Shown in pieces: positions 20,646-30,561 of a stretch of DNA of 46,300 bases. The position numbers and the translations under genes are program-made. The notes under the pieces are model-generated. The model searched no databases and was not told the origin of the DNA. It saw nothing but the letters and a program-made list of their open reading frames with translations. Each line of letters opens with the position of its first letter. Position 1 is the stretch's first letter. The stretch lies in assembly GCA_003427395.1 (NCBI GenBank), contig BFEA01000036.1, positions 120,007-166,306 on the forward strand. The letters are read 5' to 3'. The stretch is from Chara braunii. Lineage: Eukaryota > Streptophyta > Charophyceae > Charales > Characeae.

Positions 20646-20653
20646 TTTTTAAG

Positions 20654-21280
20654 TGAAAATAATTTGACAATCCGACAATGCAGTACTTAATGGAGTCCAT
20701 ACTTATTAAGGAGATGAAAAATATATTTCCTTAATATATTTGACCACAATAAAGGCTTAACTTTGATGCATTTACGGTAAAATAATGTTCATATTTGAGT
20801 CATAACAAAATTTTATTGTGAATATACTTTCACACTTAAAATCAAAAGTGGTTGGATTGCCTCTCAACTTGTAATGCAAAAAAAAAAAAAACAGTAGGAA
20901 AAAAACTCTTAACATATTTGTTATAATTGTTTCAAGATTATGGGGATTTATTTTATGTCTTTCAAATTTGAACGAATGTTTTTTTTTTTACTTACCTCAT
21001 AACAAATGGGTTCAAAGCCTATCACCTCGTCATTATAATTTAGTGATCTTCGAACAAAATATTTTCCTCGCTTGACCGTAATTTCAGTCAAGTATGTTAC
21101 AGCGGTGTTAGCACGAGTACATACTTGAACCAACCCTTTCTTAAAGTGAAAAAAACTAAGAAACAAAATTTCACTTGCAGACAAATATGAATATAAACGA
21201 TTGTATCTTTTAAAAAAATAATTAAAAACTGCAAGAATGTTTAAGGAACCTCTTCTCGACCACTATATATAGAAGATGCG
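20654..21280. other. AT-rich non-coding sequence
   Basis: Low-complexity AT-rich DNA with A- and T-runs. No gene, element end or RNA gene recognised. Confidence 0.5.
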
Positions 21281-21295
21281 GTGAGTGTATGTTTC

Positions 21296-21930
21296 CACCT
21301 GGGTAGCACGGCGTACGTGTACGCGGGTTGCGCGTACACGTGTACACGTATTCCTGTACGCGACACGTACGCGCGTACACGTACTCCCGTACGTGGGAAT
21401 ACGTAAAACAAAAAAAAAAAAAAAACTATCATCGAAAAAATCTGAAAAAAAAGTATGTTATGCAAAACGATATTTCAAACAACGTTTGCCTAAGACTCAT
21501 CTCGAAATTCTGTACCAAACTCGAGTTAAGAATCAAAGACACAAAAAATAAATAAATTGAAATAATTAAAAAAAACTAGGAAAAAAACACAAAACAGTAA
21601 AAACAAACTTCTATAACAAATATATGTTATGCAGAAACATGATAAAAGCAACTTTTGCCCGGGATTCATCCCCGAATTCCCAACCAAACTCGAGTAAGAA
21701 ATTAAAAACTAAAAAAAAGGAAATGTTATCATAATAATTAAAAAACTATTTAAAAATATTTTTTTTATTTGTTAAATTTTTTTGATTTTTAAATCGAGAT
21801 TGGTTTGGAATTCGGGTATGACTCCCAGGCAAATGTTGTTTGTGTCATTATTCTGCACAACATACTTTTTTATCAGATGTTTTGATTTTTTTTTTTTTTT
21901 TTTTTTTTTTTTNAGCAGGGCAGCAGCGGG
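21296..21930. repeat. Cluster of three segments sharing the TATGTTATGCA core, one inverted
   Basis: A CGTAC/GTACACG-rich stretch (21,308-21,405) leads into a core at about 21,450-21,535. A second core follows at about 21,618-21,700 (+) and a third at about 21,783-21,870 (-). Each has TATGTT(A/G)TGCA, then about 20 bases later CAAC(A/G)TTTGCC, GA(A/G)TTC and ACCAA-CTCGA. The second and third face each other and could fold back. The same core lies inside the two hAT-like elements, but the outer sequences differ. N at 21,913 sits in an A/T run. Confidence 0.6.
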
Positions 21931-22075
21931 GCGCAGACGAGGCCGCGCACACACTCAACCCGGAGCAAAACACCACATGGCCAACTCACATCACGAATGA
22001 GCCTCGGAAACTGTCAACTCCCACCACCCACTGAGCAAGACTGAATGGCTGCTCTATTCGTACGTAACCGGATAC

Positions 22076-22116
<41 letters not shown>

Positions 22117-24880
22117 TATCGAACTCTCCCTCGCAGTTCGTCCCCTTCTTCACTCTTCACTTCCTGCTATACACAACACAACCCCTGTTCGCAAAAGCCT
22201 GCCTGATCCGTCTACCTCTAAACCTCTGAAATATGAGTTCTATTATGGTCGAGGAAGGCCACCGGAACGCCGATGATGGATGCGAAGCGCAGAGCCGGGC
22301 GACAACTATAGGAGGGGAGACTTCGACTACAGCCACAACCTCTGTCAATTGGCTCGAGCGTAGTCTCAGCGCCCTATTTTCTGGATCGTGGTGACTACTA
22401 CGAAGATCAGTGCTCAAACCGTAGCAACGGTCTGGTTCAAAGATGCAACCACTGGCGAATAGATCCTCGTGCCCCTCTTCGCTTGAACCCGCCGATCAAT
22501 AGGCAAGCCTCGGACTTCGCGACCGTCCACAGCTACTCCCGTGACTAGGCGGGCAAACTCGAATAGACCTTCTCCGAGAACTGGAAAGTGTACACAACTT
22601 TCTTGTTTGGCGCTCCCGCTCAAACCGCCAATCAACAGGTAAGCCTTCAATCCCATGGTCGGCTTTACGCACCTTCCTTCAGTAGCATGAGCATCATCCC
22701 GGCCGCTGGTCGCTATATTACTGTGCCCATCATGGGCTAAATGAGTGTGAACCTTCCGCTAGACTGCGGACAGATGCATTTCACACTTTGAAGCTGACAT
22801 CCCACACGCAGCCCCAACAACTCGCCGCTACTAACCGGCTTCCCCAATCCAGATTCTGCCTCCTCCAACGAGATCGCCCTGCCCCAACTCCTTAGTGCAG
22901 AGCCTCCTCTCACTCAGGTCGGTCGAGAAACGATCGAAGCTCCCTTATTTCTTCTTCCCTCTGTTTCCACCATAACCCTGGCACAGTGTCTTTCTCATCT
23001 ATCTCTAATCTTGCTCTACTAACCTCAAAACTAACCGCACTATCCGTTTCGATCGGGGCAAAACCCCCGAGATCGCATCTTTCCCCACCCGATTTCGTCA
23101 AGAATCGGGTGCAATAGAAGATATCATCCTCCTCTACTCCCTCACTCCCGCCATATCCCGCACACCGTTTCTTCCTCCTAACTATGTTTCTACTAACTTG
23201 ATAACTAATCTAACCTCATAGTCGTGTTCGCCCGGGGTTAAAACCCCCGGATCGTCTCTCTACTCGCACAATTCCGCAAGGAATCGAGCGAGCTATGCAT
23301 ATCCCGCTGCGCCATGCCCTGTCTCCACTCCGCCACCCCGTTCTTCGGTGTACATGCACCTGGCGCGATTCGTCGCCCAGGTCCACTCCTCTCCTTCACT
23401 GCCCTCACCCCCTGCTCCCCGACGCTCCACTCTGATACGGCATCTGGGCTGCGGGCGCTGTCCCTATCGCACGTCTTCTACCTCCTTCGCCTTTGTCCTC
23501 CCTCACTGTGTCCGAATGCACCTTCCGTCGGGGCCCGTCTGGATTCACTTGCCTATTCTCCTTCGTCCCCGTCTGCGCTCGATCCCTGTCTTAGCATTGT
23601 TCGCCCGACCGCTCCCCTGTTCCTCTGATCGCCTTTTGCCTCCCTACGCAACACCTCGGCTCCGGCTCTCTGTCGGGCGACAGTCCGACTAGGTCTTTCG
23701 CCGCTATTTCTGAGTCCAGCGGCGATTTGCACGGTGGTGCTCCTGCGAGCCCGCTCCTTTGCGCCCCTGGCGCCCGCTGTCGCCGATACGAGGGGCGATG
23801 CGCCGACCAAAACAGGTAGGTCCCTCCTCGCTATTGCGGCCTCCGCAGGCCGGATACAACCTACTTACGAACACTAGCTGCGACCTTCATCCATACAACC
23901 CCGACCCCTAGCCTAGACCCCTAAGTCAACTGATACAGGTAGCGGTCGATGGTCAAGCCCGCTGAAAAGTGTGGCCTGCCTCAGGCGGTCGAGGTCACCC
24001 CGCCCCTTCAGCCTCTCAGCGGGCAAGCCCCGTTCCGACTCCTCATAGCAAGCCGTGGAGCCGAGGGCGCGAGCCTGCTATATGCCCTCGCGCGGCCCAG
24101 GTGAAACGGCCCGGTGCAGGTCCTTTTGCGGTGGTCGCAAGTATGCAAATAGCAACCTTGAAGGTCGACGGGGAGTCGGGTTTCCACGTAGACCACCCGT
24201 AAGTCAGACAACAAGGGGCGCATGCTCAAAGCCCTCGACCGCCGACGGCCTCCGATTTCGACGTCGCGGCCGAGTCAAGAAACACCGGAGCAAAATAATA
24301 ATATGGCAATAAATAAAAAATATTTAATACTTCTTAACCGTCAAAATATGATGAACGAGGAGAAAGAACGAGCTACTACCATTCTTATGCCGCCAACGGC
24401 AAAACCAAGGGGGATAGCCCCGCCGGGCCCCTCGCGCCACTCTGATGCCCCCGCGTCGCTGCCGCTCGACCTCGATCCATGAACCCCCTTGACGAAAATC
24501 TGATACTGTAACCAATAGCGCTAGACCCAAGACTGGGTCTAGCTCTAGCGGACGCCTAAATAAACGGGCACTGCGCGGCGCGCCAAGCTACCGAAACACC
24601 TACTTGTTGTCGATGTCATTCTCCGCACGTACGCACAGGTCGCAGACTATCACATCAGTCAACGAGACATAGTCCTTTTAATCCCTATTTAATCAGACGA
24701 AAAAAATCCGGTCGGCAATCACGTCGATTCCTCAATCATCAATCAATTAAGAAGATCACGCACGCCTCAAATCCGCGCGCCCACACACCCTTTACTCTAA
24801 CCAACCATCCGGTTAACGTAAATCACAGACACAGCCGCGCCCCGCGCGGTATACTTAAACCTTAAACTAACTTATTTTCC
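21931..24880. other. GC-rich unassigned region with internal repeats
   Basis: Sharply more GC-rich than the left flank. A C-run of about 30 bases lies at 22,078-22,107. Two related segments contain GGGG(C/T)(A/T)AAAACCCCCG (near 23,055 and 23,235), each followed by CGCA(C/T)-type sequence. Another pair shares CCGCCAATCAACAGG/CCGCCGATCAATAGG (22,490 and 22,625). Minus-strand frames of 60-80 codons (22,414-22,656; 22,910-23,101) match no family I know. No gene is called. It could be a degenerate retroelement. Confidence 0.45.
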
Positions 24881-25124
24881 TGTCACTTGCAAAATCCAGG
24901 GCGGATACCCTTGTAAGGGTATTCGCGCCGACAGCGGCGGGCGGAGGCGGGCACAGGACAACGGGGGAGGCGGCGGGCGGAGGAGGTGGCGGGAGGAGGC
25001 AGGCGGAGGCGGGCAGAGGTGGGCGGAGGCAGGCGGAGGCGGGCGGAAGCGGGCGGAGGCGAGCGGAGACGGGAGGAGGAGGAGGCGGGCAGAAGAAGAA
25101 GAAGAAGAAGAAGAAGAAGAAGAA

Positions 25125-25155
<31 letters not shown>

Positions 25156-25461
25156 GGCGGGTGATGGCGGAGGAGGCAGGTAGGACACCTCAATCAATCA
25201 ATCAATCAATCAATCAATCCGTCGATCTTGACGGATCATTTCGTTCATGATCTGTTGATATCGACGGATCGTGAACGAAATGATGATCCGTCGAGATCGA
25301 CGAATTGATTGATTGATTGATTGATTGTATGGGGCGGAGGACGACGGACGAGGCGGCGGGCGGAGGCGGTGGGCGCAGGCGGGAGGAGGAGGTGGCGGGC
25401 GGAGGCGGGCGGAGAGGGGCGGAGGCGGGATAAGAAGAAGAAAAATAATAAGAAGAAGAAG

Positions 25462-25508
<47 letters not shown>

Positions 25509-26165
25509 ATTGGTTGATTGATTGGTTGATTGGAGGCGGGTGATGGAGGAGGAGGCGGGTAGGACGCCTCAATCAATCAATCAATTAGTGAATCACTCAC
25601 TCACTCAATCAATCAATCAATCAATCCGTTGATCTTGATGGATCATTTCGTTCAAGATCCGTCGGTATCGACGGATCTTGAACGAAATGATCTGTCGAGA
25701 GCGACGGATTGATTGATTGATTGAATTGAATTGATTGATTGATTGTATGGGGCGGAGGACGACGGAGGAGGCGACGGGCAGAGGCGGGCGCAGGCGGGCG
25801 GAGGTGGGCGGAGACAGGCGGAGGCGGGTGGAGACGGGCGGAGGAGGTGGCGCGCGGAGACGGGCGGAGGCGGGAGGAGGAGGAGGTGGGCGGAAAAAAG
25901 AGAAGAAAAAAAAAAAAAAAACAGTAGATTGATTAATTGATTGATTGATTGATTGATTGATTGACTGATTGATTGATTGATTGGAGGTGGGTGATGGCGG
26001 AGGAGGGGGGTATGACGCCTCATTCATTCAATCAATCAATCAATCCGTCGATCTCGACGGATCATCGACGGATCATTTCCTCCAAGATCTGTCGATATCG
26101 ACGGATCTTGAACGAAATGAGCCACCGAGATCGACAGATTGATTGTTTGATTGATTGATTGATTG
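24881..26165. repeat. Composite satellite: three units of about 420 bp with foldback cores
   Basis: Each unit combines GGAGGCGGGTGATGG(C/A)GGAGGAGG, a (TCAA)n tract, a palindromic core, an (ATTG)n tract, TATGGGGCGGAGGACGACGG, a GGCGGA minisatellite, a GAAGAA or A-rich run, and (TTGA)n. The palindromic cores (about 25,218-25,305, 25,625-25,710, 26,045-26,140) fold on GTCGATC-GACGGATCATTTCGTTCA arms around TATCGA. With the flanking TCAA/TTGA tracts each makes a foldback of about 140 bp. Confidence 0.85.
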
Positions 26166-26690
26166 ATTAATGGATGGATGAATGGATGAATGGATGGATG
26201 GATGGATGGATGGATGGATGGATTGATTGTAAGGAGTGGAGGACGACGGAGGAGGCGACGAGCACAGGCGGGCGGAGGTGGATGAAGAAGAATGAAAAAG
26301 AAGAAGACGAAGAAGAAAAATGAAAAAGGAGAAGGCGAAGAAGAATGAAGAAGACGACGAAGAAGAACAATGAAGAAGAAGAAGGTGAAGAAGAAGAATG
26401 AAGAAGAAGAAGGTAAAGAAGAAGAAGAAGAAGAAGAAGAAGAAAAAGAAGAAGAAGAGGAGGACGAAGAAGTAGTGGACGACGAAGAAGAGGACAAAGA
26501 AGAAGAGGACAAAGAAGAAGAGGACGAAGAAGAAGAGGATGAAGAAGAAGGACGAAAAAGAGGACGAAGAAGAGAACGAAGAAAAAGAGGACGACGACGA
26601 AGAAGAAGAAGACGGAAAAGAGGAGAAGATGGAGGTGGACTACAAGGACAACGACGAAGAAGAAGTAAAAGACGAAGAAGAACAATTTTG
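26166..26690. repeat. (ATGG)n then GAA/GAC purine arrays
   Basis: An ATGG/GGAT tract at about 26,166-26,225 is followed by GAAGAA/GACGAA arrays (26,280-26,690) that abut the 3' end of the Penelope-like element. Lys/Glu-rich plus-strand and Ser/Phe/Leu-rich minus-strand frames here are artefacts of the repeat. Confidence 0.9.
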
Positions 26691-26786
26691 AATTTGAATT
26701 TGAAAGAGCGAGGCCAATCGCTACCCGTCCATGCCTTAGTGATAAACAGAACAACACCTGCACGGACACTCAGCTCAACGCGCACA

Positions 26787-26831
26787 TTCCCCGACGCGTT
26801 TCGCCTGGCTCCGCACCAGGACTTCTCAAGG
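26787..26831 (-). ncRNA. Minimal type I hammerhead-like motif with U3-A8 in place of C3-G8
   Basis: Minus strand, 3' region of copy 1. CCCC pairs with GGGG (stem I, inner part; a further GCG/CGC pair lies beyond an internal loop). Core UUGAGAA follows, then stem II (G-C, bulged U, CCUGG-UGCGGAG-CCAGG), GAAA, a two-pair stem III with GC loop (AC-GC-GU), and C17. Very short stem III is the hallmark of Penelope-associated hammerheads. Compared with CUGANGA, only C3 and G8 differ, and these two bases pair in the active fold, so U3-A8 is a compensatory pair. Predicted cleavage is between complements of 26,791 and 26,790. Confidence 0.65.
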
Positions 26832-27581
26832 GGCATCCGCTCTCCAGCATCCACCGTGGCGATCCTTCCCAGAGCAAAGAGGGTCGTTCTGGCCTTGCCC
26901 GCAGTCATATAACAGGCCCAGCTTCCACGTCCGCACCCGCGGCCCACGACGCTGCAACTGACTGGCGGGTGTCGACTGGACTCACTCGTAACTGACCTGG
27001 CGTGCACGTAGGCAAGCCCTTCCTTCCAACAACCTCACGTGTGCGCCTCCACACGCGCTAAGTATTCAAATTTGCACGTGCACTGGCTGTTGGTACGGGC
27101 TCCCTGTTGCGAAAAGGGCTCACAGCTCTAGCTTTTATATCCCAGGCCAGATTTATGCACTAGATTCATACCATTCTGAACCCTCCAGACCACAAACCGG
27201 TTCCGACACTACTGGCCCCGGTGACGCTAGACTCTCCCTACTTCCTACTATCCTGCTATCATAGTATACACCCGGTGCTATTTGATACCGGCCTACTTAG
27301 TTACTACCTCATATTCGTTTCTCGTCTACCCCTGCCTCCTGTCTCTCCCCTTAGTACGTGTCAGCTACCGAACTACACCCCTTTTTTTTCCCCCACCCCG
27401 GGCCCATCTTTTCCTGCTATTAACCTACAGCCCGGTTTTACTTTTTTTGGGGGCTCTTATCTTACTTTATTTGTACAACCCAGTCGTAACTAGGACCTAC
27501 CACCCTGTCTCTCGCCCAACCCTGCTCGGCAACTACACCTAGCTATCTACAATATGGTACACGAGCGCTTCCCCATTCCTT
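26832..27581 (-). other. 3' untranslated region of Penelope-like copy 1
   Basis: Non-coding, C/T-rich on the plus strand, and about 97 percent identical by eye to 34,384-35,133 in copy 2. With the hammerhead motif it would form the pseudo-LTR of a head-to-tail dimer. Confidence 0.6.
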
Positions 27582-30383
27582 CTACATCTCCTTCCCTTGT
27601 AGCACCTGTTTAGCGTCCTTGCTCTTCTGCTTCACCTCGAGGTGCTCAATCTTCAGTGCTCCAACCAGCTGTTCGGTCAGCGCTTTCATCGCTGCCCCGA
27701 ACGAACCGGTGGCTCTGGCNNATACCGTCANAGCATTGGAGAANAGCGTCGGGGGGTACCCCCGGCGCTTCAGCTCAATGCTAATGGAGAGCGTCGCTGG
27801 GACTCCCGTTGCTGGGTCACTAGCATGGTGCTTGATCCTATGTAGTGCAGCCACTACCGCACCTGCCTTCACTCGCTTATCAGAATATGAAGAGAAGTCA
27901 TGGAAACATCTGAAGGCAAGGGGCTCCTCNAGCGTGGCTCCTTCATTTTTATGTCTGGGGCGAATGGTGAACGTGACCGGGCCTGGTAAAGCTGCCACCC
28001 TCATTCCCTGGAAATCCCAGGAGTTGGAGCCATCATCAGTTCNTACCAGCACCANCTGCTTCNCATATGTCTCCTCAAATTCCTNACGGATAGCTTTCGC
28101 NGCCTCTATACTCCGGCAGNNATACATGTCACATGCCACCACTACTGTGACGTCGTCCACCAATCTGACCCCGTGCACCAGCTTCTGATCAGCACCCAGN
28201 GAGGTTATGAAGTCAACCTCCTGCTTCGCNCATAACACACACGCTAGCGAGGGGCTGGAACTCTTCCCCATCGGTATCCCTACAGCCTGCTTAAGGATCT
28301 CTGCCCTGCACATAACATACGTGTTGTCCAGTTCAAAANTGACCATTCGCCGGATCTGGCTAAANTTGACAACCACGTAACCTGGTCCAAGGCTCCTCTG
28401 GTTGAGAACCACAACCCTGCCTCGCCTACTAAGGCTCATCTTGAAAACACCTTTCACCTCCCACTGCTGCAGCAGCCAGTCCACAGTTAGGGCTATCGCA
28501 TGGTGTGGCAGCGATGTGAATATCTCCTTGATGTCAAAACTAGCTGTCAGGGCCATCGATCTTTCTCCGGACACACTGAGTTTCCGTCCGGTNGCTTCCA
28601 GATTCTCTTTCAGCAACGNTGTAGCCTTGAGGTTGAAGTGTCTGGCTTTAGGTACTTTTTCAANCAGNNAGTTGAGCGNGNNTGCTAGCCTTCTCCCTGC
28701 GGTCTTTGCGCCTTCTGCACAAGCTGGCGCGATGGGNCTCCACCTCGTCAGGTCCTTATGCTTGGGCAAGACATATGCTTGTCCAATCCTGGTTGCCGGG
28801 TTTCAGGCCCCAATCGCATCAAGGCCCAGTCTTCTGAACTCCGTCTTAATCTGTATCAGAATATCATTCTCAGACTTATCCGGGATCTTCTGGTAAGCCA
28901 CATTCTGGTTGAACATCAACTAGAGACCAAAGTGGTATGTGGAGGGACACATGACTACCATGTCCCCATAATTCCTGTCCAGTGGGACCACCACCAAGTG
29001 GCTCATCGTTGCCTCGCGCACTTGCTTTTCTGAGGACGCCAGTCTCGTCTTTGCTCATTCTGATATGCAATCCTGAAAACAGGGCTGGTCTATCAAGTGA
29101 ATCTGGTCTCTCTTCATAACTGCTTTCAAGAATCGTTCCACTACCTGTTGCACCTCTGCCTGCCTGGCATCTCCTTCACTCTGCAGAATATTCTTCCCGT
29201 TATGCAGAAACGTGGGAACCATTGGACACTGCGCAATGTGCGCCAACACATGCCCCTCTTCCCTCGGCAGTTGATCCTGGCCACAGGTACAGTGTCCACT
29301 CTCCATCGTTGCCACCATTCGATGGTTGGCGAGCACCTGCTCCACTGTCTTGTTTTTCTTCCACACCACTCTCACCCGCCCTCGTAACACCGTCTTCAAA
29401 ATCGGGTGGATTCTGCTCTTGTTTACGCATAGCACCACAGTATCATGTAACTTCCTCTTCTTCAGCCGATGGCTATACTTCACACCCACGTTAACCTTCA
29501 TCCTGATATTTACACCGGTCCTCTTCCTAATTACTGCAACGATTTTCTCTTTGAGGGCCCTCCTCGTAGACTTGGTCTTGAACTCCCTTGCACATCTATA
29601 TAAAAACACCAACTTAGGTACACTGAAGTACTTAAGTTCCGCTTGCTTCCTCGGAATATGAAGTAGCAGCCGCAAATATCCTTTACCTCGACACCTTGCA
29701 CTCATGGTCTTGATAATCGGTGTCACTTCGAATGTGCCTCCTCTTTCTAGAAGTTGCTTGGACCTTCCCAGGGGATGCTTCTCTCCACCGCCGAAGACGG
29801 TCGACGTTCCGAACAACCTCCTGATAATCGACCATTTCTCACCCCACACCTCGCCGCCAGATGACACAAACTTCAACTTCTTCGTTCCTGTTGCGAAGGT
29901 TTCCTCTAACAGTTCAACCAAGATGAAATACCGCCTCTCCCCTCCCGCACGTAGGAAGGACAAGAGCCCTGTTCTCCCTGCTGGCGCAATTGTCCTTCCC
30001 TTCATCCTTTCTTTCTTACCAGGCCTTGCCTTGCGCTTCGCCCCAGCATTTCTACCGACCACATTAAGTGTCGGCGAGAATCTACCTATGAGAGATTTCT
30101 CTAGCACCTGCAGTCCGTCCCTGGCTCCCGTCGCAATAGGGAGGACTAGGTACTTCTGCCATCCGAAGACTTTCAGAAAAGGATACAACTTGGGGGCGTG
30201 TCCTTTGTTACCAGACACAGTACATCGGATATGTTCCCACCATCTTTCCCCCGCTTCGCGAATCGTTTGCCCTATGTACATTTTCTTGCACCAGGGTGAC
30301 AACACGCAGTACACTGCGGGCCCTCTTATCATGTCCTGCGGGGGTAACCGTAAGCATTTTCTGAGCCCACGGGACCAACCCAC
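27582..30383 (-). pseudogene. Penelope-like ORF2: N-terminal GIY-YIG endonuclease plus reverse transcriptase, three in-frame stops
   Basis: A single frame of 934 codons runs through the region, interrupted by TGA (29,055-29,057), TAG (28,920-28,922) and TGA (28,803-28,805). Residues about 23-105 are a GIY-YIG nuclease: VYCVLSPWCKKMYIGQT, Arg47 in ERWWEH, and the Glu of VLEKSLIGRFSPTLN. A Cys/His cluster (CTC-GQD...HVLAHIAQC, about 368-392) follows. Then come a DRNYGDMVVM block like the Penelope DKG motif and the RT: FDIKEIFTSLPHH (Asp about 617), GIPMGKSSSPSL, RLVDDV (Asp-Asp about 743-744) and a thumb-like C-terminus. The nuclease precedes the RT, the reverse of canonical Penelope and as described for the permuted Chlamys-type clade. 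About 20 N bases lie within the RT part. The first in-frame start is unclear, as the frame opens with GTG and an ATG lies at codon 18. Confidence 0.85.
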
Positions 30384-30561
30384 TCACCACCAGCAGAAGG
30401 AAAATTGCAATCAGCATTTGCTCAACATTAATCCTCGGATTTGTTAAGCCATACGTCCCCCAGACGGTTTCCCTGAGCCCCATATATAGCACGAGCTTGT
30501 CCCAGAGGTACCTCGCTGGGGGGGTACACCGTCAAATAGCATGTGGCGCTGTGTCAACTCC

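Noticed and set aside
21258-21280. TATATATAG as a TATA box
   Set aside because: No gene follows; it lies among AT-rich repeats.
24521-24541. CTAGACCCA-AGAC-TGGGTCTAG palindrome as a terminator or operator
   Set aside because: Short eukaryotic palindrome with no adjacent gene; too little to support a function.
24867-26027. Minus-strand frames rich in Pro and SINQSINQ repeats
   Set aside because: TTGA/TCAA and GGCGGA satellite translated; no domain and no codon constraint.
26370-26912. Lys/Glu-rich open frame of 180 codons (+) and Ser/Phe/Leu-rich frames of 200-323 codons (-)
   Set aside because: These translate GAA/GAC microsatellite DNA and the 3' end of the Penelope-like element; composition alone keeps them open.
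28402-28896. 164-codon plus-strand frame, repeated at 36,346-36,840
   Set aside because: Antisense of the reverse transcriptase; open only because the coding frame is on the other strand.
29704-30447. 247-codon plus-strand frame
   Set aside because: Antisense shadow of the GIY-YIG part of ORF2.
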